From positions 47,969,363 through 48,033,362 of the forward strand of contig NC_061812.1 of assembly GCF_021462225.1 (NCBI RefSeq): a stretch of DNA of 64,000 nucleotides. Direction: 5' to 3'. Within the stretch, counting starts at the first letter, position 1. Each line of letters begins with the position of its first letter. Below the pieces are notes generated by a model. It was not told the DNA's origin. It saw only the letters and a program-made list of their open reading frames with translations, and did not search any database. Both the position numbers and the translations under genes were made by a program. Origin of the DNA: Girardinichthys multiradiatus. Lineage: Eukaryota > Chordata > Actinopteri > Cyprinodontiformes > Goodeidae. Positions 1 to 12,700 of the stretch are shown one piece after another.

Positions 1-370
1 GACTACACTTCATCCTGCACCACCTTGACCGCCCAGCTCACAGTGTCAGCCTCCACATATCAGTGGATTAACAGCTTTCTGACTAATTGGCAGAAGCAGG
101 GGAAGCTGGGAAGCATCTTCTCCTGCACAACAACCATCAGCATTGGCGCCCCCAGGGGTGTGCTATGTCACTTCTCCTCTACCATTACACAAATGACTGC
201 ACCTCCACCTCAGTGGACCTGTGAAACTCCTGAAGCTCTCCGATGTCTCCACTGTCATTGGTCTGATACAGAACAATGATGAGTCTGCAAACAGACATGA
301 GGTGGATTGGCTGGTCCACTGGTGCATTTAGAACCTCCTGGAGCTTAACCTGCTCAAGACAAAAGATTGA
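1..370 (+). mobile_element. L2-type LINE fragment (reverse transcriptase part)
   Basis: Short translated blocks in more than one frame resemble the teleost L2/Maui reverse transcriptase: a segment with LTNWQKQG, then a Leu-rich part reading TVIGLIQNN, then LLELNLLKT. Frames shift several times and there are stops, so it is a dead fragment. It lies in the intron before the PSI2 exon and may continue to the left of the window. The family assignment is by resemblance only. Confidence 0.6.
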
Positions 371-676
371 TTGGAAATATTGTTGTGTTACATATATTTA
401 CACAGGGTTTTCTTATTAAGATAATATCATACCAGCCTTTGCTCCCTCTCATAGAAGGTACCAACCTCTAATAAGCCACACGAAACTTAATGTTAAGTAG
501 TGAATAAGTAAAATAAAATTCCAGGTGTTTGTCTCTATTTTCTTTTTTCAAACCTCCTCTTGCATAAGATGGTGTTTAAAGTGTTTCTTGCCATATCTCC
601 TGTTGTGGACTCCCTGTGTGCAGAAGGCAGTCCTCGCTGTCTCTGATGCCTCTCATATTGTTATGTCTGTGTGCAG

Positions 677-785
677 CTGCCGTGGTTGTGTGCTGAGCAA
701 ATGGGGCTGTAACTGGTGCGTTCACCAGCACTCTTGTACCCACAAGCCCATGTGTGAGGAAGGCGTGATCATCTACAACCAACAT
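677..785 (+). CDS. plxnb1: plxnb1 exon: PSI2 domain
   Basis: This exon encodes a cysteine-rich stretch, [20 protein letters not shown] and onward to a further Cys, ending IIYNQH. That cysteine spacing is typical of the second plexin PSI domain. The acceptor is GTGCAG before 677 and the donor GTAAGT after 785. The exon starts with the last base of a split codon, so at least one more exon lies upstream of the window. It is the first plexin exon visible here. Confidence 0.85.
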
Positions 786-3700
786 GTAAGTTACAGTGTG
801 CTGAAAAGTAAAGGAGCAATCTGACATGCTGCAGCCTGACTCCCTGCACCTCAGGCCACTTCATGTGAAACACAATCACATTCATTGCGCCAAAAACATT
901 TCACCTCAATGCTTTGAAACTTCAGAACTTGCCCATAAACTGTAAACATCTATTTATTCACAACCATTTTTTTCTTTGTTTGACACCATGGGCACATTGT
1001 TTCACATCTACAACTTTTCCAAGTAAAACCAACTAACTAATGTTTGATTGTCCTTTGCTACATATTTTAGTTCCAGTTAGACTCCAAATTACTTCTGCTA
1101 ATATGTCTGTGCATGCATTTAACACAATTATATTGAGTTATATTTTCCATTTTTCTTTAAGTTTTTATTTGTCTCCTCCTCCCCTCATGTGTTTCCCTCT
1201 CCTCCACTCCTCAGTTTAAACTCCCCACATCTTCTCCTCCCACCACCAAAACTAGAAAAGTCATCTCAACCTCTGCTACCACAGCGGCTGCGGCAACAAC
1301 ACTCACCATGACAACAGCCACAACTCTTTTCACTACAACTTCATCATCTACTGCCACTACTACAAGCCTTGTTCCCGTCACTACGGTAACAAGTCGGGAG
1401 CTAACTACCTCAGGCCCACACAGCACAGCTGCCAGGCCTGAAGCAGACACCTGCCACCTTACAATGCCCCCTCAGCCTTCCAGCACAGCTCTGCCCCCAG
1501 ACCTTTCTAGCAATAGCCAAAGTTACACTGCAGCGGTTGAGCTCGTCATTGTCACTCAAAGTAAGTCTGAAGAACCTACAGTCATGCCAAATGTGGCTGT
1601 GGCAGCAGCAGAGTTGCTGCCCATCACTGGGTCTGATGGTCTTAGTGGAGATCAGGAGCCTGTGATGCCTCTGATCATCTCAGATTCCTCCACCCTGAAA
1701 GTGGTGACAATGTCGCCCTCTAGGGACACCCAGGAAGCTGAGGATACTCTGAACATGGCAGAGCCTCCCACACTGGCTTCACCTGATGCTCCTGTGCCCA
1801 CATCTGTCTCTGTCAGGGAACCAGCTGTCACTGAGCCTTCTGTTAACCTGGACGTGACCCATATTCCCACTCTAAGCAAAGCAGGAGCCCCAGGAACTGA
1901 CCCTGACCTGACCATGAAGTCAAAACAAGTAGACAAGCTGCCTGAGGATGCTGCACTGGCAGAAGAGGACACAACAACACTTTCAGCTCCTACAGTTCTC
2001 TCAGGTGATGGGGAAGACCATGACACCCCATCATACGCACACCTGAGGGAAACAGACTCAGATCCTGAACTGGTTTCCCAGTATGATTCTGCTGATGCCT
2101 TCCTACCGGTAAGTCGAGATGCCGTCTACCCCACTTGCTTCCTTAACCTGCATTTTCTATTCAAAACTTCCCTGTCCTTCCCATTACTCCCAGCATCGGA
2201 CTGGAATCTGTAATTGCACCATAGAGGCAACATCCTAGCCAACATTCCAGTCTTTGATTCTATTCCTGCTCTTCCTGTCTGTCTTTGCTGTTTCTGTAGG
2301 ACAAATGAAGAAAATCTGCTGCTTCACTGTGTAAATGTTAGGAAGCGTTTTTGTTTCTTTACTGCTCTAGATATGCATCTGAAGTACTGATGCTGTGCAT
2401 CAAATAGTTTCTATAGATAAGTATAATTTAACCATACAACTCATATTGACATGTATAGAAATCCGGGTGAATAAGAAGTTGCTGCTGAAAAATACAGTAA
2501 AAATCACAATAAAATGACCACTTGTTTAATACTGAACAGGTTCCCACTTTTTCCACTGATCAGAATATTGTGCCAATTTCCAATTTTTGAAAAGCATGCT
2601 AGTACTGATTTCCATTTATTCTGATTTCCCTTTACAAAATATTACTAAGGAAGATTCGAGCTGTCATTTATTGCTCTCAGTTATAATTATTAAGAGCACG
2701 CTGTGCGCCAGAGAGCATTCACAGTAAAACTGAATTTTACTATAATTTCAAAACAAGAAGTTGACTTTAAAAACTGGCTTCAGCATCTTATATTAGCGTT
2801 TAGCAGTTTTAGCTTTGCAGGCTGTGAACAATCATCTTTGTGTGTATTCTCTGGAAAAGCTTAAAGAATCAATGTAAGAAAGGAAATCAGGATGCTATTT
2901 AAGATCTTTGTATGCTTGAATGCATGTCCAACATACAAGAGGGGGCAACATCTGTACAATCACCTGAACAATGAAGCTCTAATGGTCAGTTCACTGAGAA
3001 GGCTTTTATCTAATTGGTTATATACTTATATTAACAAGTGTTATATACACTCGCTAAGTTACACAGCCTTCATGGACACAGTCCTCTTCTCATTGTTGGT
3101 CCCAGCCTTACCAAGTTCAGTTCTTGTTTCTGGGTGGTCTGCTCCCTGAGTTTAAGTTAAGAAGCTGAAAAGATCATAATCTTACCATTGATGGAAAACA
3201 ACATTGCACGAGGACCAAATCTACGTTGCCAGTACAGTGAGATGTATGAAGTGGTCAGGATTTGTTTTAATAAAAAAATGTAAAAAGAAAAATGGGTGCG
3301 GGAGAGGGTCTGCCACGCCACTTATATAATCCAACAGAAGGTTTCTGTACTGGTTAATATTAAGAAGGTTTTTATTTTTTCCAATTCATGAGGATAGTTT
3401 TCTTAGCAATAAATAAGGCAGTGAAAACCATGTGAGCTTAATTTGTCTCTACGGTGACATCATCAAGTTGCCCAACAAGCAAACTGAGGGGGAATGTGAA
3501 ATATTGCATCTCAGACATTTTGATAAGTCTTCACATATCAGGCACCAGAGCCTCTGAACAGGTGTACATAACCATAGCGCGTGGATGTAATTGTCAGGTA
3601 TATTGCCTGTGCAATGTAAGCAAGTATTAGATGGTGCAAAACCCATCCTGAACATCAATTGACCTGTATAGTATACTCTATGAAGGATTTTATATTGTAT

Positions 3701-6700
3701 TAATTGTAGAGTGGTCGTGTTAGTCATTTTAAAAGTTCTGGAACATATCCGAGACCAAAATGTTTGGTCAAAGTTAAGGGATAAGTCCACCTCCAATTTC
3801 AAAATTGGAAGGAAAATTGATTTATCTATAGTAGACAGTGTCCTGTGTATCTTAGACATTAATTTGGGGGGGTTGAGTTTTAGGAACTCTAGTACACTTG
3901 ATGGCATTTGTAACCCAACGTTTTTAAGCCTAAATTTATTTTTTAGTATAGATTTAATTGGTTGATGTTGTAATTAATCTGTTAAATGGGATGAACTGAA
4001 TTCCTTCAAATATATGTTTCAGGTATTAAATTCCTTTACTCCTCCAATCTGGAAAATTTATCATATTTTTTTGTAGGATGTCAGGGTTGTTCCAGATGGG
4101 TGTACGTCTGCATGGGATTAGTGAAGACCCTGTCATTTTTAGATATTCCCACCATGCTGTCAGAGAGGTGCTGATATTGAGGCCTTTAAAGCACACATGT
4201 CGTTATACTTGAGCTAATAAATGGTAGATCTGAAATCTTAATATCATTGTACAATGTCTGTTCTACGTCTAGCCAGGGTTCATCTAGAGGACTGTGTTTG
4301 AACCATTTTGAGATGTATTGTGGCCTGTTGGCTAAAAAGTAATGATGAACGTTAGGCAGATCTAGTCCTCTTTTATCTTTGGTCTTTTGCAGAGTTATTT
4401 AGCTAACACGGGGGGGTTTATCTTTCCAAAGAAATTTAGTGATGGAGGAGTCCGGAGATCTAAACCAGTCAGATGACGGTTTATTTGGGATCATTGAGAA
4501 TAAGTAATTGATTTTTGGCAAGACCGTCATTTTTATTGAAGCAACCCTGCCCATGAATGATATGGGTAGAGATTTCCATCTAGCGAGATCATCTTTCACT
4601 TTTTTTAAAGCAGGATGTGGTTTAATTTTGTTAAGTCTGCCAATCTGGGAGAAACATTAATACCCAAGTATGTATTATACACTGACTGTAGTTGTGTATT
4701 AAGGGAATTGTGGAAAGAACAGTTAATTGGAAGAACTGTCGATTTCAACCAATTTGTACAATAATCCAAAATTCCTGAGAAAGAATTTATCAGTCCAATT
4801 ACCTGAGAGACAGAGGTTTGCGAATGCTGGAGAAAGAGTAATACATCATCTTCATAAAGACTGATTTTATGTTCAATATTCATGCATTTTATGACTTTAA
4901 TATCATTAGTTTGCCTGATTGCTGCCACGAGTGGTTCAATAAAAATTGCAAATAATGAGAGGGAAAGGGGGCATCCCTGCCTGGTGCCCCTCTGAAGAGA
5001 GAAGCTTGAAGATGTTTGGTTATTTGTCCCGATACATGCCGTTGGGGAACTGTATAATATTTTTAACCAGTTTATAAAAGAGCTTCCAAAACCAAATTTA
5101 GTCAAGGTTGCAAACAAGAATTTCCAGTTAACTCTATCAAATGCTTTTTCTGCATCTAGAGATAATACACTGCTCAAAAAAATAAAGGGAACACTTAAGC
5201 AACACAATATAACTCCAAGTGAATCAAACTTCTGTGAAATCAAACTGTAAACTTAGGAAGCAACACTGATTGACAATCAATTTCACAATTTTGAATGTTG
5301 GTGGTGCTTTCACACTCGTGGTAGCATGAGACGGACTCTACAACCAACACAAGTGGCTCAGGTAGTGCAGCTCATCCAGGATGGCACATCAATGCGAGCT
5401 GTGGCAAGAAGGTTTGCTGTGTCTGTCTGCGTAGTGTCCAGAGCCTGGAGGCGCTACCAGGAGACAGGCCAGTACACCAGGAGATGTGGAGGAGGCCGTA
5501 GGAGGGCAACAACCCAGCAGCAGGACCGCTACCTCCGCCTTTGTGCAAGGAGGAACAGGAGGACCACTGCCAGAGCCCTGCAAAATGACCTCCAGCAGGC
5601 CAAAAATGTGCATGTGTCTGCACAAACACTTAGAAACCGACTCCATGAGGATGGTATGAGGGCCCGACGTCCACAAATGGGGGTTGTGCTCACAGCCCAA
5701 CACCGTGCAGGACGCTTGGCATTTCCCAGAGAACATTAGGATTGGCAAATTCACCACTAGCGTCCTGTGCTCTTCACATATGAAAGCAGGTTCACACTGA
5801 GAACATTTGACCGACATAACAGAGTCTAGAGACACCGTGGAAAGCGATCTGCTGCCTGCAACATCCTTCACCATGACCGGTTTGGCAGTGGGTCAGCAAT
5901 GGTGTGGGGTGGCATTTCTTTGGAGGGCCACACGGCCCTCCATGTGTTCGCCAGAGGTAGCCTGACTGACATTAGGTACCGAGATGAGATCCTCAGACCC
6001 CTTGTGAGACCATATGCTGGTGCAGTTGGCCCTGGGTTCCTCCTAATGCAGGACAATGCTAGACCTCATGTGGCTGGAGTGTGTCAGCAGTTCCTGCAAG
6101 ATGAAGACATTGAAGCTATTGACTGGCCCGCCCATTCCCCAGATCTGAATCCAATTGAGCACATCTGGGACATCATGTCTCGCTCCATCCACCAACGTCA
6201 CGTTGCACCACAGACTGTCCAGGAGTTGGCGGATGCTTTAGTCCAGGTCTGGGTGGAGATCCCTCTGGATACCATCCGTCATCTCATCAGGAGCATGCCC
6301 AGGCGTTGTAGGGAGGTTATACAGGCACGTGGAGGCCACACACAATACTGAGCCTCATTTTGACTTGTTTTAAGGACATTACATCAAAGTTGGATCCGCC
6401 TGTAGTGTTTTTTTCCACTTTAATTTTTGTGTGATTTTGTTGTCAGTACATTCAACTTTGTACAGAACAAAGTATTCAATGAGAATGTTTCATTCATTCA
6501 GTTAGTGCTTTGGGTTGCCTGTTATGAAGTCCAGAAGCAGAGACATAGCAGAGAAAGAGACAGAAATTTAAGAAGGTGCTGGGGGTAAGAGGGGGTGAGA
6601 GATATAAGGCTATTTTAAGAAATATTTGTTTGTGTGTGAGTGTGCATATTTGTGTGTGACAGAAAGAAAAAAGAGTGACAGAGAGGTGCGGTAAACGAGA

Positions 6701-9700
6701 GGTAGATGAGAGGAGACAAAAATTAGCAGACTGACTGACTGTTTAAATCACTAAAAAATTATCTTTAAAAAAACAATGCCTGAAAACATTAAAATACCAC
6801 CGAAAACAAATTTATCTGCGAATCATATAATAACAATAATAAAGCAAAATTACTACAAATGACAACATACCACTCTGGATCTCCGGGCGTCGACTGCTCA
6901 GTCAGTTCGGTCTTTCTTTTGTTGGCTCACATACCCCCCTGTATGTGTCCATACATTTTTCTAAAGTTTTTAAAGTGTTGCAGGCATTGCAAAGAGGCTA
7001 AAGACCGGCAACACTGGTTTATTTTCCAAACTAGGCAATATTAACATAAATGTAACGAACCACAGACGTCTCAATATGGCACAGTAACAAACTGGTTCCT
7101 TTTTAAATGGCTTCCAAGATACTGGAAATTGAGACATTTGGTTCTTATTCACTTAGTAACATCATCCTGCATGTGCTGCTGTCTAGATTTTGGAGCTTAG
7201 TTATGTTGTGTTCAATTATCAATTATTTCTGATCTGATGGTCTGTTGTGGTATCAATAGGACACTCTTTAGGTCCTACAAGTTGTGATGTGGAGCCAGAA
7301 CATACAGAATAAAACCTCATAAATCATAGGATGTAGGAATTGATGAGGCTACTTAGCTATATTTATGTATGAGAAATTTCTGTCATTCTTATGAATAAAA
7401 TCTATTTTTCTGATCATACATCCATTATCTTCCACTTGTTCCGGGGTTGGGGTTGCATGGGCAGCAGTTTGAGTAAGGCAGCCCAGATATCTCTTTCTGC
7501 AGCCACTTCTTCTGGGAAAACCTCAAGATGTTCCCAGGCCAGCTGAGAGACATAGTTTCTCCAGCTTGTTCTAGGTCTACCTCGGGGTCTCCTCCCAGTT
7601 GGACATGCCCAGAAAACCTCCCCTACGGAGGTATCCAGGGGGCATCCTTGCCAGATGGACCGACTCAACTAGCTCCTCTCGATGTGAAGGAGCAGCAGCT
7701 GTACCCCAACTCCCTCCCGGATAGCTGAACTTCTCAACCTATCTCAAAGGGCTGGGAAGAGCCCAGCCACCCTGCAGACAGGGTGGCTGGGCTCTGCAGG
7801 GTGGCTGGGCTCTACCCAGCCCAGCCACCCTGCAGAGAAAATTCATTTTGACCACCTGTATCCACGATCTCATTTTTCGGTCACTTCCCAAAGTTAGGAT
7901 AGGAATGTAGACTGACCAGTAAACACAACCTCACAGCTCAGCTCCCTCTTCACCACAACAGGACTAATGCATAGGTACAGTTAGAGCGCATTCCCCCACC
8001 TGAAGATGCAGAGAAGTAACCCTCTCATCCACCTGGGAGAACTCACAGGCGACAGCCAGGCGCCTCTCACCATGGGCGACCCCAGAGTGAAATAAAGTCC
8101 AGCCCAACTCAAAGAGATTGGTTCCAGAATAGCCACTGTGGGTTGAGGTAAGTCTGACTGTATCTAGTTGGTACCTTTCAACCTCACGCACAAGCTCATG
8201 TCTTAAGAGCCAGCTTTGGTAGGCCAAGGTCACAGTACCAAGAACCGTCATTCGACTGCCGCCCATGACTCTTTGCACCTGACCCATATGGCCCCTCCTG
8301 CAAGTGGTGGGCCTACAGGAAAGCAAACCCATGTTGCTCATTCGGGCTGAGCCTGACCAGGTCCGGTGTGTAGAGGCCCAGTCAGTGGCGCTCGCCTACG
8401 AGCCTCTCTCCAGGTCCTGGCTCCAAGGTGGGGCCCTGGTAACCCATGTCCAGGCAAGGGACATCGAGCTCTTTGCATTTATCTGTCCAAATGAGTGGTT
8501 TGAATCTCCCTTTGTCTGGCATGTCATCTAGGACCAATCTGCCATGGGAGACATTACCAAGGGCAACTGCCCTCAACAGCATATCTCCTTGGATCATTCA
8601 GGCACATAAACCCCTCCACCACGACAAAGTAGCAATTCACAGATTTATGAAAGATTTTTTTTGTTTTCCAAAAATCTTTTTAAAAAATGAACAAGCTGCA
8701 TTGCCATAAAAACCTAGCAATTGTCAAAATCCTCAGAGTCAAATTTAAGGACAGATTATTCACTTGTCGGCTAATATAATACACACATGTTATGGAGGAT
8801 TTCTCAAATGATAAACATTTGTTTTTCTCATTGGCCACGGAACCTGCTGTACTGACTTTGTCATACTTATAAATATTGTGTTTATGGATTGTTAGAATTT
8901 TGTTTTTCCATGAATGAAGAATTTACCAGCTGTCCTCAATTAGAATGAAGAGAATTTCACAAATCTGATATTGGTTTATATTTGTATCTTAGAACATTCA
9001 AAGAATAAAGAATTATCATATAGAAACTAAGACACAAAAAAAAGCATGAGGCACATAATGCTGTTTTCAGACAGGCCTGTCAAATTTTAATATCTGATAT
9101 TTGGATTATTTACCCAAAAATCTTTTAATCCTGTTTCTTTCCTTTTCTTCTTATGCAGCTGGGAGTGTGATGGAGTGAATGTATGAGTTCAAAACACACC
9201 GATTGGCCATGTCCTCAGATTGTTAAAACAGATTGTGTGTACATAACATTACCATAATCTAATGATTGTTATGTGCAAATGTGTTAAACTGCAGGGTGAT
9301 GAGGGTCCCTACATCAGCTGGGGCTCCTCGGCATGTCCCTGTGTGGAGAAGGTCCAAGGATCCTCTGTGCTGCCTGTCCAAGTCGAGAGGAAGATCACAT
9401 TACTGGCACGCAACCTCCACCTCTATCAGGTGCAGCGCAGCGAAACTCCCAGAATCAATCAATGCACTGAAGAACCTCTTTAGCCTGTCCCAGATGTGGT
9501 TGTTAAACTCATGTATGTCTGTGTTCAGGAGGCAGAGCTGGACTATGAGTGTGTGCTGGTTATTGAGGGCCAGACTGTGGTGGTGGATGCCTTTGTGGAA
9601 CCTGATGACATGAATCCGTCAAACTTTTACATCACCTGTCAGCTACACAAGGTTTGCTCATGAGAAATGCTTTACATCTCATCTCAGTAATTGTTGTTTA

Positions 9701-12700
9701 TATACAGCATGGTTTAGAAAGATAAGGTAGTGTTTTTGAAGCCACAGGAGCCTTCATTTTTTCATTTTTTCAGACTTGTGTTGAACCCTGAAAGGGAAAT
9801 TAGTTTTAGGATCAGGTGTCTAGGTGTCTGGTTCAGTCTTTTGCCTGAGTTTGTGACTTGTCTGCAGGTGAAAAAAAAATCTGGGTCAAAATCTGTTAAA
9901 TTATTTTTTAATCATGTAAGATTTATTTTTTTATGGCAGCCCTGCAATGCAACGGAAAGAACCTTGTCACTCCTTTTTTCAATTCTGATAAAGTAAAAAA
10001 ACTAAAATTGCAGAGTACTGAAATGTAAGCTTGAACAACCTCAATTGCCTTTCAGGAAAGTGTTTCAAAATCTTCTTTAAACAGTTAAAGCTAATCAGGA
10101 AAGAAACAAAGAAAGATGAAAAGAAGTCTTTGACATGTATTTTAATAAGGCCAAATTAATCAAGCTTGGAAAATACACCAGTTTTCTTTTTTATGAACCA
10201 GTTTAAAAGGGAAAAAAAAGTATCTTGCATAAATGAAACAAAAACAATCTTAAATAGAGTTTGTTCTAAATAACTGATTTTTACTTGCCTTGCATTGCCT
10301 CCATAAAGTTTGAAATGGTAAAACAAAAAACTGTTACTGTGTTCTTGCATAATGTAACATGGGAATGGTGATTGTGACACTATGTAGACAGTATATTGAA
10401 ATTAGTCCAAAATGAGGCTACATAAGATTTTAGAATTAACTCTACATTAACTCCATCTGTGCCATGGGTCTGTCTCCTGGCAGTTGGGAAAGGCTAAAAA
10501 TGTTGGGAAAAAGGACACGGTTCAGTTACAGGTGGTACACTTTGAGTCAGATTAGTAAAACTGAACTACACTGATGTTCTGTGGAAAGTGCTCAGTCAGT
10601 GTGAGTTCAAGGAATGTAATGCATCAGTGGGATGCTTTCTTTGAAACCCACCCCTTGCTGTTTGTTCAGTACACGTACTTGGCTCCAATGGAAGAATACA
10701 GCGCCATGGTGTATGTGAAGAGGAGGAACACGTTTCATGTGGACAGTTCTCCTAATCTCTATGGTGAGATCAACCTGTTCTAGCACACAGACATTATTCG
10801 CCTTTGTTGTTTAAACTAGGCATGGGTCGGTTATTTGTATGAAGGTTAAAGCAAGGCTGCGATTTCCGGACCGCTCAGATTTCCATCATGTTGTTTGTTC
10901 TGTTTAAAGTTATTTTATTATGATGGGAGAGTATGTTTCAGAGTAGGCAGAGTTTCAGTGGCTGTATGGCACATGAAGTTGCATACTGCTAGTCAGCTGG
11001 CTGAAAGAAACTACACGTTTTGCTCAATTACAAAAAAGACAGATGTAGCTGTATGGAAATATTTCCAGTTGCAAATAGACAGTCATAGCAGGCTGGCTAA
11101 CTGAGCAGATAGCTTGACTGATTAACCAGCTGATATCAACTTGTTATACTGTTACTGTAAAAAGAGCAGAGCAGCTAAGTGTATATAAGCACAATATGCA
11201 CTAATAAACTACTTAAGTATATGTATTAGAATCAGAATCAGAAAGAGGTCATGTCCTACATTTTGGGTTAATCCAGTGAAACTCTGGCATGTTTGCCTAA
11301 GATTATTATAACATGAGAATCTCTTACCGGCTCATGCGCAGTTCAAATCCTGGTTTTATTTGGTGTATTATGGCAACACCTTTTAGTTTGAATGTTTTTG
11401 TGATTCCCCTTTGTTCTTATGCTACCAGTCACCCTGTACAACTGCTCTGTGGGGCGATCGGACTGCAGTCGTTGCCACACAGCCGACCAGAAGTATGGCT
11501 GTGTGTGGTGTGGTGGTTCCATTGCCAAATGCTTGTATTCAGACTCCTGCAGTGAACAAGTCCAACAAACATGCCCTGCTCCTGTCATTCACTCAGTAAG
11601 TACACTCCAGGATCTTTTACACACAGGGTACCAGCTGTTGTTTCACTTACTTTTTCACTTTTAACAAAGAAAATTGTTATCATTTCTGTGTGCTTGAATA
11701 TACAAATTGAAACCATCTTTGTGTTGCTTTTGGATCTTTGTGCACTCTTTACGTCAACAAAACTGAATACCTAAAGCTGTTAATATCATCATTTGTCTAC
11801 AGATGCAATAGGCAGCCTAAGAGTTACATATTAAATGGGAATGGAGTTCATACCATTTTTGCCATGTCTTCTTTAGATTGAGCCACTCTCTGGTCTGTTG
11901 GAGGGAGGCACCTTGGTGACTATTTCAGGGTCCAATCTGGGCCAAAAGGCTGAAGACATCCTCCACTCTGTGACAGTAGCTGGGGTGCCCTGTGTTGTCA
12001 TCCCGGAATTGTATGAGGTCTCTTCCAGGTGCTGTATATCCAGACTGCAGCTCTGTAACTCACTCTGGTGCTGGTTTCTAAAGTCACCACACAGAGTAAT
12101 CAAACAGTGAAAAGGTGCATGCATGAAGTTATCATATTAAGAGTTTATACCCGCTGTGTGATGTATGTCCTCCAGGATTGTCTGCAGGACCAAAAGCAGC
12201 AGTGGTGAGAAGGAGGGCCTGGTTTCTGTGAAGGTCAGTGGAGGAGACCTTCGCAGTTCCAGTCAGACTTTCAGCTACCAGGTACAGCAAATCAATTAAC
12301 TGCAGTGCATAAAACAAGTTGTTTTATCCTTTAATATGCAACAAAAACACATTTTATTTCATAATTATACTTGTTTGAAGTAAAACAAATTTGTAGCTCA
12401 TTATTTTCCCTTGGGTAGTATTTTGTGTAGGTCTGATGAACATTCAATTCAGATTTTGCGAGAATTCTGCGGTGGTAATTCCTTGTTTGCTTTGGGGCTG
12501 AAAATGTTTTTTTTTTTGTTTTTTTTTTTTATAAAGAAGATTATTTATATTTGGAAAAAATATGCTTCATTTGTAAAAGGCTGGCACAATTTCCTCACAC
12601 TCCTCCAACAAACCTATTTTGTATTCATGGAGATCTAAGTACTGCCATCTCTGATTCTTTCCTCCTGTCCTTCTCAGGACCCGTTTGTTATGGCCGTCTC

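Noticed and set aside
1211..2026. Antisense Val/Ser-rich open frames over the linker exon
   Set aside because: They are shadows of the Thr/Ser-rich plexin exon, which has splice sites and matching phase on the plus strand.
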